Of a DNA stretch of 64,000 bases, positions 1 through 8,658 are shown one piece after another. Each line of letters begins with the position of its first letter. Positions within the stretch are counted from its first letter, which is position 1. The position numbers were made by a program, and so were the translations under genes. A model generated the notes under the pieces. It was given only the letters and a program-made list of their open reading frames with translations. It was not told the DNA's origin and made no database searches. The stretch comes from Bradyrhizobium septentrionale (GTDB lineage Bacteria; Pseudomonadota; Alphaproteobacteria; Rhizobiales; Xanthobacteraceae): assembly GCF_011516645.4 (NCBI RefSeq), contig NZ_CP088285.1:3118501-3182500 (forward strand), given 5' to 3'.

Positions 1-283
1 CCGGAATGCCGCGGCCGTCGTCGTATACGGTGACGGAATTGTCGGCGTTGAGCGTGACCAGGACGCGGCTGGCATGGCCCGCGAGCGCTTCGTCGATCGC
101 GTTGTCGACGACCTCGTAGACCATGTGGTGCAGGCCGGACCCGTCGTCGGTATCGCCGATATACATGCCGGGCCGCTTGCGGACGGCGTCGAGGCCCTTC
201 AGCACCCGGATCGATTCCGCACCGTATTCGGCCGGAATGGGATGCTCAGATTCGGCAGGGGTCTGCCGGGCAGGTTCTGTCAT
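1..283 (-). CDS. gyrB: DNA gyrase subunit B, N-terminal part (cut by window edge)
   Basis: Only the first 94 codons are present; the gene runs off the left edge. GyrB is the ATPase subunit of the type II topoisomerase that adds negative supercoils. The visible part is the start of the GHKL ATPase domain: [10 protein letters not shown] near residues 35-44, then the ATP/Mg site [10 protein letters not shown] with Glu57 and Asn61, and the glycine-rich DDGRGIP at the cut. The ATG at 281-283 has a GAAGG ribosome site just upstream. It follows recF on the same strand, the usual rhizobial order, with 229 nt between them in which I see no gene. Confidence 0.97.
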   Translation of the reverse strand, partial: MTEPARQTPAESEHPIPAEYGAESIRVLKGLDAVRKRPGMYIGDTDDGSGLHHMVYEVVDNAIDEALAGHASRVLVTLNADNSVTVYDDGRGIP

Positions 284-512
284 GTGAGGCCTTCGAGGAT
301 GTCCCGAATCAGCGGCGCAAGATGGGGCGCTGATCGTGCTATTTGTGCCATGAAAGAGGAGTTGCGCCTAGCGCAAAGTCTCTGTCCACAAACTATTGAA
401 TAGATGGGATTTTTTAGACCTTTTTCAAGGTCTTCAAAGGCCGATTCCGGAGGCTCTGAAAAGCCCGATTCGGCGGCAGATTCGGACCCTTCGTGGAGGC
501 TGATTCAACGCC

Positions 513-1649
513 TCAGCCGCGCGGTGTGGCGCGGCCGGGTTCGACGTCGAAAATCTCCCCTCGCGGGCCGATGTCGACGAAGGCGGCAGGGTCCGCGCCG
601 GTCATCCAGACCTGCGCGCCGAGCTTGGCGAGTTCGTCGAACAATGCCTTGCGCCTGTTGGGATCGAGATGGGCGACGACCTCGTCGAGCAAGAGCAGCG
701 GCACGATACCGGTCATCTCCGCGACCATCGTGGCGTGCGCCAGCACCAGCCCGATCAGCAGCGCCTTCTGCTCGCCGGTCGAGGCATCGCGGGCCGGCAT
801 GTTCTTCGGCGCGTAGATCACCTGCAGATCGGTCAGATGCGGGCCGTCGAGCGTGCGTCCGGCGGCGGCGTCGCGCGACCGGCTGGCGCGCAGGATCTCG
901 CGGTAGCGGTCCTCCACCGCCGTTGCAGGCTCCTGCAGCAGCGCATTCTCCATCCAGCCGTCGAGCATGATCTCGGCGGACGGGAAGGCCGACGCGGCGC
1001 CGCGCTCGCGCAGCATCACGGCGAGCTTGGCGGCGGTCTGGCCGCGCGATGCGGCGACCGCGACCGCAAGCTCCGCGGTCTCGCGCTCGATCGCGTCACA
1101 CCAATGGTCGTCGTAGTTGCGCACCTCGAGCAGGCGGTTGCGCGAGCGCAGCGAACGCTCCAGCGCCGAGACGCGGCTGGAATGCTCGGAATCGATCGCC
1201 AGCACCAGGCGGTCGAAGAAGCGCCGCCGCTCGGACGCGGCGCCCATGAACAGGCCGTCCATCGCGGGCGTCAGCCACACCATACGCAGATGGTCGCCGA
1301 ACGCGGTTGCGGAACCCACCGGTTCGCGATCGATCCGGCAGCGCCGTGTGTTGCCCGCCTCGCCGGTCGGCGGATCGATGCCGGTGCCGAGCGTGGCGAG
1401 GCCCAGTGCGCCCTCGACCTCGGCCGAGACCGCCCAGGAGCCGTCGCCCTGATTGTCGGCGATGTCCTCCAAGGTCGCGCGGCGCAGGCCGCGGCCCGGC
1501 GACAGGAACGAGATCGCCTCCATGCAATTGGTCTTGCCGGCGCCGTTCGGCCCGACCAGCACCACCATGTCGCCCGCGACCTGCAGCGTCGCGGTCCGGT
1601 AACTGCGGAAATGCGTCAGCGACAGGCGATGAATGCGGGACGGGGTCAT
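513..1649 (-). CDS. recF: DNA replication and repair protein RecF
   Basis: SMC-like ABC-type ATPase that helps load RecA at gaps during recombinational repair. The 378 residues match the family length. Walker A GPNGAGKT lies at residues 33-40, the ABC signature STGEQKALLIGL near 290 and Walker B LLLLDEVVAHLD near 320. The ATG at 1647-1649 is preceded by AAGG. The gene lies between dnaN and gyrB on the minus strand as in relatives, but a GIY-YIG gene with flanking palindromes now separates it from dnaN, so co-transcription with dnaN may be weakened. Confidence 0.97.
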   Translation of the reverse strand: MTPSRIHRLSLTHFRSYRTATLQVAGDMVVLVGPNGAGKTNCMEAISFLSPGRGLRRATLEDIADNQGDGSWAVSAEVEGALGLATLGTGIDPPTGEAGNTRRCRIDREPVGSATAFGDHLRMVWLTPAMDGLFMGAASERRRFFDRLVLAIDSEHSSRVSALERSLRSRNRLLEVRNYDDHWCDAIERETAELAVAVAASRGQTAAKLAVMLRERGAASAFPSAEIMLDGWMENALLQEPATAVEDRYREILRASRSRDAAAGRTLDGPHLTDLQVIYAPKNMPARDASTGEQKALLIGLVLAHATMVAEMTGIVPLLLLDEVVAHLDPNRRKALFDELAKLGAQVWMTGADPAAFVDIGPRGEIFDVEPGRATPRG

Positions 1650-1657
1650 GTTACCTT

Positions 1658-1703
1658 GTCATTGCCGGGCTTGACCCGGCAATCCATCGTCCGCGTCAGC
1701 GGA
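1658..1703. repeat. Left palindromic end of the GIY-YIG module
   Basis: Bases 1662-1682 form a perfect hairpin (TTGCCGGG, loop CTTGA, CCCGGCAA). A second small hairpin (TCCGC, GTCA, GCGGA) lies at 1690-1703. The 31 nt at 1658-1688 match, in inverted orientation, 29 of 31 bases of 1991-2021 on the far side of the GIY-YIG gene. The sequence type is a dispersed bradyrhizobial REP-like repeat; a related copy lies at 11414-11444. Confidence 0.85.
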
Positions 1704-1983
1704 CAATTTCATCATATAAATCTCGCCAATCGGGATTGCCGCCGACGATCAGATCGATTTTCCACTCGCCCGACCAGTGCTTGATGTTTTTCTCGCGCTG
1801 AAGCGCCGCTGCGATAGTCTCATGCGCCTCAAAGTAGACCAGCGTTTTGATCCCGTACCGTTTCGTAAAGCTCTCTGCCAGCCCCTCGCGATGCTCGTAG
1901 ATGCGCCGGACCAGATTGTTGGTTACGCCGACGTACAGGGTTCCACCGGGCTTGCTGGCGGGGATGTACACCCAATAAGTCAT
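1696..1983 (-). CDS. GIY-YIG superfamily nuclease-like protein
   Basis: A 95-residue single-domain protein. The GIY-YIG signature appears as YWVYIPASKPGGTLYVGVT near residues 3-21 (family form GxLYVGxT), followed by the catalytic-type Arg in NNLVRRIYEHR and a Glu in AALQREKNIKHW. Such UvrC-N-like small proteins are numerous in alphaproteobacterial genomes and mostly uncharacterised; the fold implies a metal-dependent endonuclease. No Shine-Dalgarno site is evident before the ATG at 1981-1983. The gene sits inside a pair of near-identical inverted palindromes between recF and dnaN, a position that suggests insertion. Its function in this context is unknown. Confidence 0.9.
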   Translation of the reverse strand: MTYWVYIPASKPGGTLYVGVTNNLVRRIYEHREGLAESFTKRYGIKTLVYFEAHETIAAALQREKNIKHWSGEWKIDLIVGGNPDWRDLYDEIVR

Positions 1984-1990
1984 TTTGTTT

Positions 1991-2021
1991 GATGGATGGC
2001 CGGGTCAAGCCCGGCCATGAC
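1991..2021. repeat. Right palindromic end of the GIY-YIG module
   Basis: A hairpin (ATGGCCGGG 1996-2004, loop TCAAG, CCCGGCCAT 2010-2018) that is the inverted copy of 1658-1688 with 29 of 31 bases matching. The loop TCAAG is the complement of the left loop CTTGA, so the two ends face each other like terminal inverted repeats. Confidence 0.85.
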
Positions 2022-2032
2022 GAGAGTGAATT

Positions 2033-3151
2033 TCACACCCGCATCGGCATCAGCACGTAGAGTGCGCCCTTGCTGTCCTTGTCCTGCACCAGGGTCGGCG
2101 AGCCGGGGTCGGCGAGCTTGAGCACCGCGACCTCGCCTTCGATCTGGGCCGCGATGTCGAGCAGGTAGCGCGAGTTGAAGCCGATATCGAGCGCGTCGGA
2201 GGCGTATTCGACCTCGAGCTCCTCGGTGGCGCTGCCGGAATCCGGATTGGTCACCGAGAGCACCAGCTTGCCGGCGGACAAAGCGAGCTTCACGGCGCGG
2301 CCGCGTTCGCTGGAAATGGTCGAGACGCGGTCGACCGCGGCCTCGAAATCCTTCTTGTCGACGACCAGTTCCTTGTCGTTGTTCTGCGGAATGACGCGGC
2401 CATAGTCCGGGAAGGTGCCGTCGATCAGCTTCGAGGTCAGCACCACATTGCCGAGCGTGAAGCGGATCTTGCCGTCCGACAGCTCGATCGAGATCTCGGC
2501 GTCGTCGCCCTCGATCAGCCGTTGCACCTCGCCGACCGTCTTGCGCGGCACGATCACGCCGGGCATGCCGGTTGCGCCCTTGGGCAGCGCGAGGTCGATC
2601 TGGGCCAGGCGATGGCCGTCGGTCGCAACCCCGCGCAGCGTCGCCGCCTTGGCGCTGCCGGCCGCGTGCAGATAGATGCCGTTGAGGTAGTAGCGGGTCT
2701 CCTCGGTCGAGATCGCAAACTGCGTGCGGTCGATCAGGCGCTTGATGTCGGAGGCCGGCAGCGAGAAGGAGTGCGTCATGTCGCCGGCGGCAAGGCCGGG
2801 GAAGTCGCTCTCGGGCAGCGTCTGCAGCGTGAAGCGCGAGCGCCCGGCCTTCACCGCGAGCACCGAGCGGTCGCCGTCGGCTTCCAGCACGATCTGCGAG
2901 CCGTCGGGCAGCTTGCGCACGATGTCGTAGAACATGTGCGCCGGCACCGTGGTCGAGCCGGCGGTTCCGGTCTCGGCGGCCAACGTTTCCGTCACCTCGA
3001 GGTCGAGGTCGGTCGCCTTCAGCGACAATTTGGCGCCTTCGGCGCGGATCAACACGTTGCCGAGGATCGGGATGGTGTTGCGGCGCTCGACCACGCGGTG
3101 AACGTGACCCAGCGATTTCAGCAGTTGCGCGCGCTCGACGGTGACCTTCAT
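2033..3151 (-). CDS. dnaN: DNA polymerase III beta sliding clamp
   Basis: The ring-shaped processivity clamp that tethers DNA polymerase III and binds many repair proteins. It is 372 residues long, the family norm, with the three-domain pattern. Recognisable blocks are LKATDLDLEV near 43, TDGHRLA near 177 and the C-terminal VLMPMRV. The gene is downstream of dnaA on the same strand. The 361-nt gap to dnaA is filled by strong hairpins and dispersed repeats, so dnaN may have its own promoter. The ATG at 3149-3151 is the only sensible start. Confidence 0.98.
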   Translation of the reverse strand: MKVTVERAQLLKSLGHVHRVVERRNTIPILGNVLIRAEGAKLSLKATDLDLEVTETLAAETGTAGSTTVPAHMFYDIVRKLPDGSQIVLEADGDRSVLAVKAGRSRFTLQTLPESDFPGLAAGDMTHSFSLPASDIKRLIDRTQFAISTEETRYYLNGIYLHAAGSAKAATLRGVATDGHRLAQIDLALPKGATGMPGVIVPRKTVGEVQRLIEGDDAEISIELSDGKIRFTLGNVVLTSKLIDGTFPDYGRVIPQNNDKELVVDKKDFEAAVDRVSTISSERGRAVKLALSAGKLVLSVTNPDSGSATEELEVEYASDALDIGFNSRYLLDIAAQIEGEVAVLKLADPGSPTLVQDKDSKGALYVLMPMRV

Positions 3152-3358
3152 TGCAATACCCGCCAGATCCCTCAGATGGAAAAGCCGGGCGGCCGTTCAG
3201 GGCAGCACCGCGGCATTGGAAACCCGAAAAGCCGGATCAATACCGGATTTGATCAAACCCACGGGGGGACCGCAAGGTGGCGCGGATGGGCGGCCGGTGC
3301 AAGGGAAACGGGCGCAAAAGGGTCCCCGTTCCCCACGTTTTGGGCCGGAAAAATGTTT

Positions 3359-3386
3359 GGCCCTCCCCCTTGAAAAGGGGAGGGCC
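3359..3386. terminator. Strong hairpin between dnaA and dnaN
   Basis: Perfect 10-bp arms GGCCCTCCCC (3359-3368) and GGGGAGGGCC (3377-3386) around an 8-nt loop. On the minus strand the hairpin is followed by a short A/T stretch (AAACATTTTT), so it could terminate or attenuate transcription leaving dnaA. It may equally be part of a dispersed repeat. Confidence 0.45.
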
Positions 3387-3390
3387 ATGG

Positions 3391-3505
3391 AACGAGCAAG
3401 AGCCCCGTTCCGATTGAATCGGAACGAGGCTCTTGATTCTGGTTTTGACGCGTTTTCTTGACGCGAACCGGTACCCACTTCGCTCGAAACGCGTCAGCCT
3501 GACGC
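3391..3505. repeat. Dispersed bradyrhizobial repeat cluster
   Basis: Contains hairpin GTTCCGAT (3407-3414), TGA, ATCGGAAC (3418-3425), then a block containing TTGACGCG, GAACCGGT and CCACTTCGCT. Related copies occur at 56536-56575 (first part) and 62461-62518 (second part). It fills most of the dnaA-dnaN gap; no gene is seen in the gap. Confidence 0.75.
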
Positions 3506-3512
3506 GACGGCC

Positions 3513-4943
3513 TTATTCCTGCAGCTGACGTTTCAGCGATTCGACTTCCTCCGACAGCGTCGTGTCCTTGGCGACCAGTGCCTCAATCTTGCGCACGGCG
3601 TGCAACACCGTGGTGTGGTCGCGGCCGCCGAAGCGCCGGCCGATCTCCGGCAGCGAGCGCAACGTCAGCGTCTTCGCCAGATACATCGCAACCTGGCGCG
3701 GGCGCACCACATTGGCGGTACGGCGGGACGACAAGAGGTCGGAGCGGCTGACATTGTACTGCCGGGCGACCACGCGCTGGATGTCCTCGATCTTGATCCG
3801 CTTCGGCTCCTGCGGGCGGATCAGGTCGCGCACCTCGCGCTCGGCCATCTCCAGCGTCACCGGCTGGTTGTTGAGCTTGGAGTGCGCCAAGAGGCGGTTG
3901 ATCGCGCCTTCGAGGTCGCGGCCATTATGGGTGATGGTGCGCGCCAGATAGTCCAGCACTTCCTCCGGCACCTCGAAGCTTGCGTGGTGGACGCGGGCCG
4001 CGGCGACGCGCGACTTGAGGATGCCGAGCCGCAGTTCCTCGCCGAGCGAAGCCATCTCGACCACCAGACCGCCGGCGAGCCGCGAGCGCACGCGGTCGTC
4101 GAGGCTTTCCAGATCCGACGGCGGACGGTCGGCCGCGATCACGACCTGGCGGCCGGCGTCGATCAGCGCGTTCAGCGTGTGACAGAACTCGGCCTGCGTC
4201 GACTTGCCCTGCAGGAACTGCAGATCGTCGATCACAAGCACGTCGATGCCGCGCAGCGCTTCCTTGAACGCCAGCGCCGTCTGCGTCTTCAGCGCTGCGA
4301 CGAAGCCGTACATGAACTTCTCGGCGGTGAGATACAGCACCTTGCGCTCGCCGCCGGAATTGCCGGCCCAGGTCACCGCCTGCAGCAAATGCGTCTTGCC
4401 GAGGCCGACGCCGGCATGGATGTAGAGCGGGTTGAACATCACCGGATCGCCGCGGCGTCCTTCCGCCACCTGGCGCGCAGCCGCGTGGGCCAGCGTGTTG
4501 GAGCGGCCGACGACGAAGCTTGCAAAGGTCAGGCGCGGATCGAGCGGCGAGCCGCCGAGCGCGTCATGGCTTGCGGACACCGGCGCGGTCGCGAACGAGC
4601 GCAGTTCAGGCGCCGGACGGCCATCGGTGCGCTCGACGCGGCGCGCTTCGACGGGCGCAACCGGCTCCTTCGCCGGGGCCATCGCACGGATCGCGGAGCG
4701 CACGGTGAGATCGATCTTGTGCACTTCCGGCATCTCGGCCTGCCAGCACGAGAGCACGCGGTCGGCGTAATGCGCCTGGATCCAGCTCTTGAGGAACCGG
4801 GTCGGAACCGACAGGTGCACGCTCTCGTCGTGCACGCTCTCCAGATCCATCCGTGCGAACCAACTCGTGTAAACGTCCTCGCCAACGCTCGTCCGCAGAC
4901 GGCCCTTCACCCGCGACCAGCGATCCTGTTCCGTATTCGTCAT
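3513..4943 (-). CDS. dnaA: Chromosomal replication initiator DnaA
   Basis: AAA+ initiator that binds DnaA boxes and opens oriC. From the chosen ATG (4941-4943) it is 476 residues. Domain I starts WSRVKGRL, a variable linker follows to about 130, Walker [11 protein letters not shown] spans about 178-187, Walker B is [10 protein letters not shown] near 238, and domain IV carries the DNA-binding signature [16 protein letters not shown] near 440. A longer frame upstream to 5066 is open, but its residues do not resemble DnaA, and GGAAG lies 10 nt before the chosen ATG. The upstream region is 1.1 kb long and now ends at an IS66 insertion. Confidence 0.98.
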   Translation of the reverse strand: MTNTEQDRWSRVKGRLRTSVGEDVYTSWFARMDLESVHDESVHLSVPTRFLKSWIQAHYADRVLSCWQAEMPEVHKIDLTVRSAIRAMAPAKEPVAPVEARRVERTDGRPAPELRSFATAPVSASHDALGGSPLDPRLTFASFVVGRSNTLAHAAARQVAEGRRGDPVMFNPLYIHAGVGLGKTHLLQAVTWAGNSGGERKVLYLTAEKFMYGFVAALKTQTALAFKEALRGIDVLVIDDLQFLQGKSTQAEFCHTLNALIDAGRQVVIAADRPPSDLESLDDRVRSRLAGGLVVEMASLGEELRLGILKSRVAAARVHHASFEVPEEVLDYLARTITHNGRDLEGAINRLLAHSKLNNQPVTLEMAEREVRDLIRPQEPKRIKIEDIQRVVARQYNVSRSDLLSSRRTANVVRPRQVAMYLAKTLTLRSLPEIGRRFGGRDHTTVLHAVRKIEALVAKDTTLSEEVESLKRQLQE

Positions 4944-5460
4944 AGCCTTCGTACTTCCAAGTCTGAGAGAAAATTGTTGCGAAAACGCCGTGCAGGGTTC
5001 CTGCCACGACGCGACCTCCAGCGGGCGCGGTCTGCTCCGGACAAAGCTCTTCCGTGTGGCGACCATGCGCCACCGGACAGATCAGCTGTTTGGAGAAGAT
5101 GCGTCCCGCGAGGTCAGCGCGTACTCGACGGTCTCTTGGGGTGAGAGCTGGCGTCCGAGGGGTTGATTACGGCACCACTGGAGATTTGCGCTTCGGCTGT
5201 CGTTGGATCGACTGCAGTGATGATACCGTAAGGCATAAGTCCTCCCCCTCCTGCCGCGACGTATCGCGGCAAGTTGTCAGCTTGCTAGTGTCTTAGTTTC
5301 GAACTGCCGCTACCGAACACTAAAAATGTCCGGCGCTTCGCCGCCGCGTGTCGCCGTCAATTCGTTCACTTACTCCGCGTTCCCGATGCCGGATTCCGAC
5401 GACTGTCCTGGTCTCTCTTGTTCGATCCCCCAAATTGCCGGGGACATCGCCGGAGAAATT

Positions 5461-5489
5461 TTGACACAGGCCAACCGTCCTCATATTGC
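5461..5489 (+). promoter_or_regulatory. Sigma-70-type promoter pointing away from dnaA
   Basis: TTGACA at 5461-5466, 17-nt spacer, TATTGC at 5484-5489 on the plus strand. No convincing coding sequence follows before the IS66 end at 6057, so if active it would make a non-coding RNA within the dnaA upstream region. Confidence 0.3.
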
Positions 5490-5838
5490 TATGAGTTATC
5501 AATCTAGCTTCGCTTGGAAAGCGTCGCTAACGCGCACACCGCCGCCGATTTGCACGTCCGCCCTTGGGTCTCAAACCGCGCTGATCTGGAGAGCCGTGGG
5601 CGTCGCGAACAACAAATAAATACACCAAGCGCATTTTCTGACAATCCGTGGATTCGACGGGGACCGCGACTCTTCGCGACTGTTGCGGCGTTGCGGATGC
5701 AGAGTTGCGAAAGCAAGGTTTTGAATCAGCGTACAGAATCGCGCGCGTCACAAATGACGGTGCAATACCAAAAATTTTTCATAGAAAATTTACATTTGGT
5801 CTCGCGCCGGTCATTTTTCCAATCGCTGCTCAGCGCTA

Positions 5839-5847
5839 TGTGCATAA
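5839..5847. promoter_or_regulatory. DnaA box
   Basis: TGTGCATAA, whose complement TTATGCACA fits the DnaA consensus TTATNCACA exactly. It lies beside an AT-rich stretch, about 0.9 kb upstream of the dnaA start. Confidence 0.5.
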
Positions 5848-6048
5848 GTAACTCGCGAGACGTCATTTTTCTCGATTGCTTTTGCAGGGTAACCCCGCTC
5901 GCGTTTTCAACGCGCGATGCTGCGCGTTATTCCATTTATCGCGCTTAGCGCCGAACAATCTGCGCGAGTGCGATGCGTTAAGCATACCGAGCCGGTAGAA
6001 CTACGGACACGACGAAACATGACACGCAGTTCGTTGCGCAGCAATGCG

Positions 6049-6056
6049 CATTGTTC
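6049..6056. repeat. IS66 target-site duplication, left copy
   Basis: CATTGTTC, repeated exactly at 8659-8666. Eight base pairs is the duplication length typical of IS66. Confidence 0.9.
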
Positions 6057-6140
6057 GTACGCATACGACGGAGGCCGCCTGATTGACGCATGCGCGCGGG
6101 CACGGCGAGGTCTATGATGGCATTGGGTGAAGGGTGAAGG

Positions 6141-7814
6141 TCAGGCGGCCTGCTGATTGGCTGGCTTGTCGGCCTGGCGCAGGAGCTTCCATTCCCAGGG
6201 CAAGAGCTCGTGCAGACGCGATGCGGGATGATCGGCGATACGGGCCAGGACGTCGGCGAGCCAGGCCTTGGGATCGACGTCGTTGAGGCGACAGGTCGTG
6301 ATCATCGTCAGCATGATGGCGGCACGGTCGGCGCCGCGTTGGCTGCCGGCGAAGGTCCAGTTGCGCCTTCCCAAGGCGATGCCTCTCAATGCGCGCTCAG
6401 CGCAATTGTTGGTCAAGCAGATCCTGCCGTCGTCGAGGAAGCGGGCGAAGCCGTCCCAGCGCCTGAGCATGTAGTTAATCGGCTTCAGGACCTCGGAGGA
6501 ACGCGAGAGGGTTTCGCGCTCGCGGAGCAGCCAGGCATGCATGTCCTCGAGAAGTGACTTACTCTGTTCCTGGCGAGCGGCACGCCGCTCGCCGGCACCG
6601 CGGCCGTTGATGGCGCGCTCGATCTCGAACAACGTATCGAGGCGTCTGACAGCCTCCAGCGCGATCGGGGAGACCGGTTTGCCTTTCTTGCCTTCCCGAG
6701 CATTTTTCTCGATATCAGCCAGCTCGAAGAAGCCCCGCCGCGCATGGGCCACGCAAAACGCCGGCGTAATCGGCAGCGCCTTCTTCTGCGGGTCGAACAG
6801 CGGCTCGAAGCCGCTGTAGCAATCCGCCTGCAAGATGCCGGCGAAGGCGGCCAGATGTCTCTGTGGATGCTCGCCTCGTCGGTCGCTCGAGGCGTAATAG
6901 ACCGCTGCCGGCGGCGCAGGCCCGGCGAACGGCCGGTCATCCCGCACATAAGTCCAGATCCGCCCGGTCGTGCACTTGCCCTTCGCCAGAATACGGATGG
7001 TGGTGTCGTCGCCATGAAGGCGCTCGGCAGCGAGCACGTGGCGTTCGATCAAGTGGAAGAGCGGCATGACGGCGAAGGTCCCGTGGCCGACCTGGTCGGC
7101 CAGCGTCGACAACGGCAGGTCGATCCCCTCGGCCTTAAAGCGCGCACTCTGGCGGTTGAGCGGGATATGCATGCCGAACTTGTCGAACAGGATCGTCGCC
7201 AGCAATTGTGGGCCGATGAAGCCGCGCGGCGTGGCATGGAACGGCGCGGGCGGCTGGCTGATCTTCTCGCAATCGCGGCAGGTGAACTTCTCGCGTACCG
7301 TCTCGATCAGCTTGAAGCGGCGCGGGATCTCCTCCAGCGTCTTGGTCACATCCTCACCGATCTTCGCCAGCCGCGATCCACCGCAGCAGGCGCAGGTCGT
7401 TGGAGTCTCAATGACGACGCGCTCGCGTTCGATATCGTCAGGCCATGGCTTGCGCACCGGCCGCTTGCGCATGAAGGGGCGGACGTTCTGCGTCTTCGCC
7501 GCTGCGGCCTGTGCGGCAAGCTCATCCTCGCTCGCCGTGGTGACGAGTTCTTCGAGCTCCAACTCCAACTGCTCGAGCAGCCGTGCCGAGCGCTCGGATC
7601 GCTGCCCGTGCAGTTCGCGTTTCAGCTTCTCGATGCGCAACTCGAGATGAGCGATCAGCGCCTCGGTATCCGACAGTTTCGCCTGCGCATTCGCGGCTTG
7701 CGCCTGCCAGTTGGCGGCCTTCGCCTCGGCTTTCTGTCGCGCCTCACGCTCGGCCTGCAGCGCCGCCAGGGCACTGACAAGGTCCGATGGAAGATCATCC
7801 GGCTTCGATATCAT
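6141..7814 (-). CDS. tnpC: IS66 transposase TnpC (DDE type)
   Basis: The 557-residue catalytic transposase of the IS66 element. The N-terminal third is a coiled coil rich in Ala, Glu and Leu (about residues 10-85), followed by a basic stretch and a zinc-finger-like cluster CACCGG near 140. The central DDE domain includes HGDDTTIRIL and ADCYSGF, and NCAERALRG lies near the C-terminus. Length and motif order match intact family members, and no frameshift is visible. It lies downstream of tnpB with a 46-nt gap. Confidence 0.95.
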   Translation of the reverse strand: MISKPDDLPSDLVSALAALQAEREARQKAEAKAANWQAQAANAQAKLSDTEALIAHLELRIEKLKRELHGQRSERSARLLEQLELELEELVTTASEDELAAQAAAAKTQNVRPFMRKRPVRKPWPDDIERERVVIETPTTCACCGGSRLAKIGEDVTKTLEEIPRRFKLIETVREKFTCRDCEKISQPPAPFHATPRGFIGPQLLATILFDKFGMHIPLNRQSARFKAEGIDLPLSTLADQVGHGTFAVMPLFHLIERHVLAAERLHGDDTTIRILAKGKCTTGRIWTYVRDDRPFAGPAPPAAVYYASSDRRGEHPQRHLAAFAGILQADCYSGFEPLFDPQKKALPITPAFCVAHARRGFFELADIEKNAREGKKGKPVSPIALEAVRRLDTLFEIERAINGRGAGERRAARQEQSKSLLEDMHAWLLRERETLSRSSEVLKPINYMLRRWDGFARFLDDGRICLTNNCAERALRGIALGRRNWTFAGSQRGADRAAIMLTMITTCRLNDVDPKAWLADVLARIADHPASRLHELLPWEWKLLRQADKPANQQAA

Positions 7815-7860
7815 GGAGCCATTGAATCAGATCGAGCAGCAGATTCAAACCGTAAAACGA

Positions 7861-8208
7861 CTATCCGACCCGCGTCGGACGCTGGGTTTCTTGAGGGTTG
7901 CGCCAATCGATCCCGGACAACAGATAGCTCAACTGCGCCGGAGAGATCGTTACCGATTCACCAGCAACCGATGGCCAGATGAACCTGCCTCTCTCGAGTC
8001 TTTTGGTGAACAAGCAGGCGCCCTGGCCATCGTGCCAAATGACCTTCAATAGATCACCGCGTTTGCCCCGGAAGCAGAAAAGACCGCCGCCCATGGCGTC
8101 GCGCTTGAGCACTTCCTGCACGCGCAGAGCCAGGCTCGGAAAGCCGCACCGCATGTCGGTATGGCCCGTCGCCAGCCACACCCGCACGCCCGTCGGGATC
8201 GGGATCAT
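7861..8208 (-). CDS. tnpB: IS66 accessory protein TnpB (Orf2)
   Basis: A 115-residue IS66 Orf2 protein. It carries the family blocks VWLATGHTDMRCGFPSLA near 10-27, VQEVLKRD, GGLFCFRGKRGDLLKVIWHD near 42-60 and the GRFIWP motif. It is required with TnpC for transposition in studied members; its biochemical role is not settled. Its ATG overlaps the tnpA stop codon by 4 nt, indicating translational coupling. Confidence 0.94.
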   Translation of the reverse strand: MIPIPTGVRVWLATGHTDMRCGFPSLALRVQEVLKRDAMGGGLFCFRGKRGDLLKVIWHDGQGACLFTKRLERGRFIWPSVAGESVTISPAQLSYLLSGIDWRNPQETQRPTRVG

Positions 8209-8600
8209 CGGCGCGCCAGGCCCCGAGCAATTCGAACGACCGCCTCGATATCCGCACCGGGGCCGAAGACCACGCGCAGCCCCTGAGGGCTCACGATTTC
8301 GATCTGACCTGTCTCGACAGCTTCCGTCGTTGGCGGCGTACTTGCCGCAACTATCGCAGGGACGAATGTCGGGCCGATCGAATCCTCTTCGGCCGGATCA
8401 TGACAGGTCCAAGCCTTGCGCCAGCTCAGCAGAAGCTGACGTGATATCCCATACCGGCGAGCCGTCGCCGACACCAGTCGTGGCCCCGAGAAGCTCTCCT
8501 CTACGATTCTGAGCTTCTCCGCACGCGTCCAGCGTCGCCGCCGACCGGTCTCCACCAAATCCATGCGGCTCAGCACCGCACTGTCCTTATGTCCGTCCAT
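8205..8600 (-). CDS. tnpA: IS66 accessory protein TnpA (Orf1, HTH)
   Basis: A helix-turn-helix protein of 131 residues from the first ATG. RRRRWTRAEKLRIVEES near 19-35 leads into the HTH of the IS3/IS66 Orf1 type (VSATARRYGISRQLLLSWRK). The first ATG (8598-8600) lies inside a perfect hairpin (8581-8608) and lacks a ribosome site. An in-frame GTG at 8574-8576 has AAGGA seven bases upstream and may be the true start, giving 123 residues. Confidence 0.92.
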   Translation of the reverse strand: MDGHKDSAVLSRMDLVETGRRRRWTRAEKLRIVEESFSGPRLVSATARRYGISRQLLLSWRKAWTCHDPAEEDSIGPTFVPAIVAASTPPTTEAVETGQIEIVSPQGLRVVFGPGADIEAVVRIARGLARR

Positions 8601-8608
8601 AAGGACAG
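8581..8608. repeat. Hairpin over the tnpA translation start
   Basis: Perfect 11-bp arms CTGTCCTTATG (8581-8591) and CATAAGGACAG (8598-8608) with a 6-nt loop. In tnpA mRNA it would pair the AAGGA ribosome site that precedes GTG 8576, and the upstream ATG. Confidence 0.7.
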
Positions 8609-8658
8609 TCAGCTACAGATCGGAAAAACTCGCAAGACGGCCGCCCTCGGACGGATAC

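Larger units (their letters stand above)
4944..6056. other. Non-coding dnaA upstream region, candidate oriC
   Basis: About 1.1 kb with no credible gene. It holds one clear DnaA box (TGTGCATAA, 5839-5847, complement TTATGCACA, fitting TTATNCACA), an AT-rich pocket around 5761-5815 and several GANTC methylation sites (near 5392, 5652, 5723, 5737). Alphaproteobacterial origins may instead lie near hemE, and only one good box is visible, so an origin here is a hypothesis. It must at least hold the dnaA promoter and leader. Confidence 0.4.
6057..8658 (-). mobile_element. Complete IS66-family insertion sequence
   Basis: A 2602-bp element with tnpA, tnpB and tnpC on the minus strand. Its ends start with GTA, as in IS66; the outer 24 nt of the two ends match at 17 positions when inverted (GTACGCATACGACGG at left, GTATCCGTCCGAGGG at right). 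It is flanked by the perfect 8-bp direct repeat CATTGTTC. All three genes are open and the duplication is undamaged, so insertion looks recent. It separates dnaA from rpsT. Confidence 0.93.

Noticed and set aside
380..390. CTGTCCACAA resembling a DnaA box near gyrB
   Set aside because: Two mismatches to TTATCCACA and no cluster of boxes; likely chance.
3197..3478. Possible small gene between dnaN and dnaA
   Set aside because: The translation is of dispersed repeats and hairpins; no family features.
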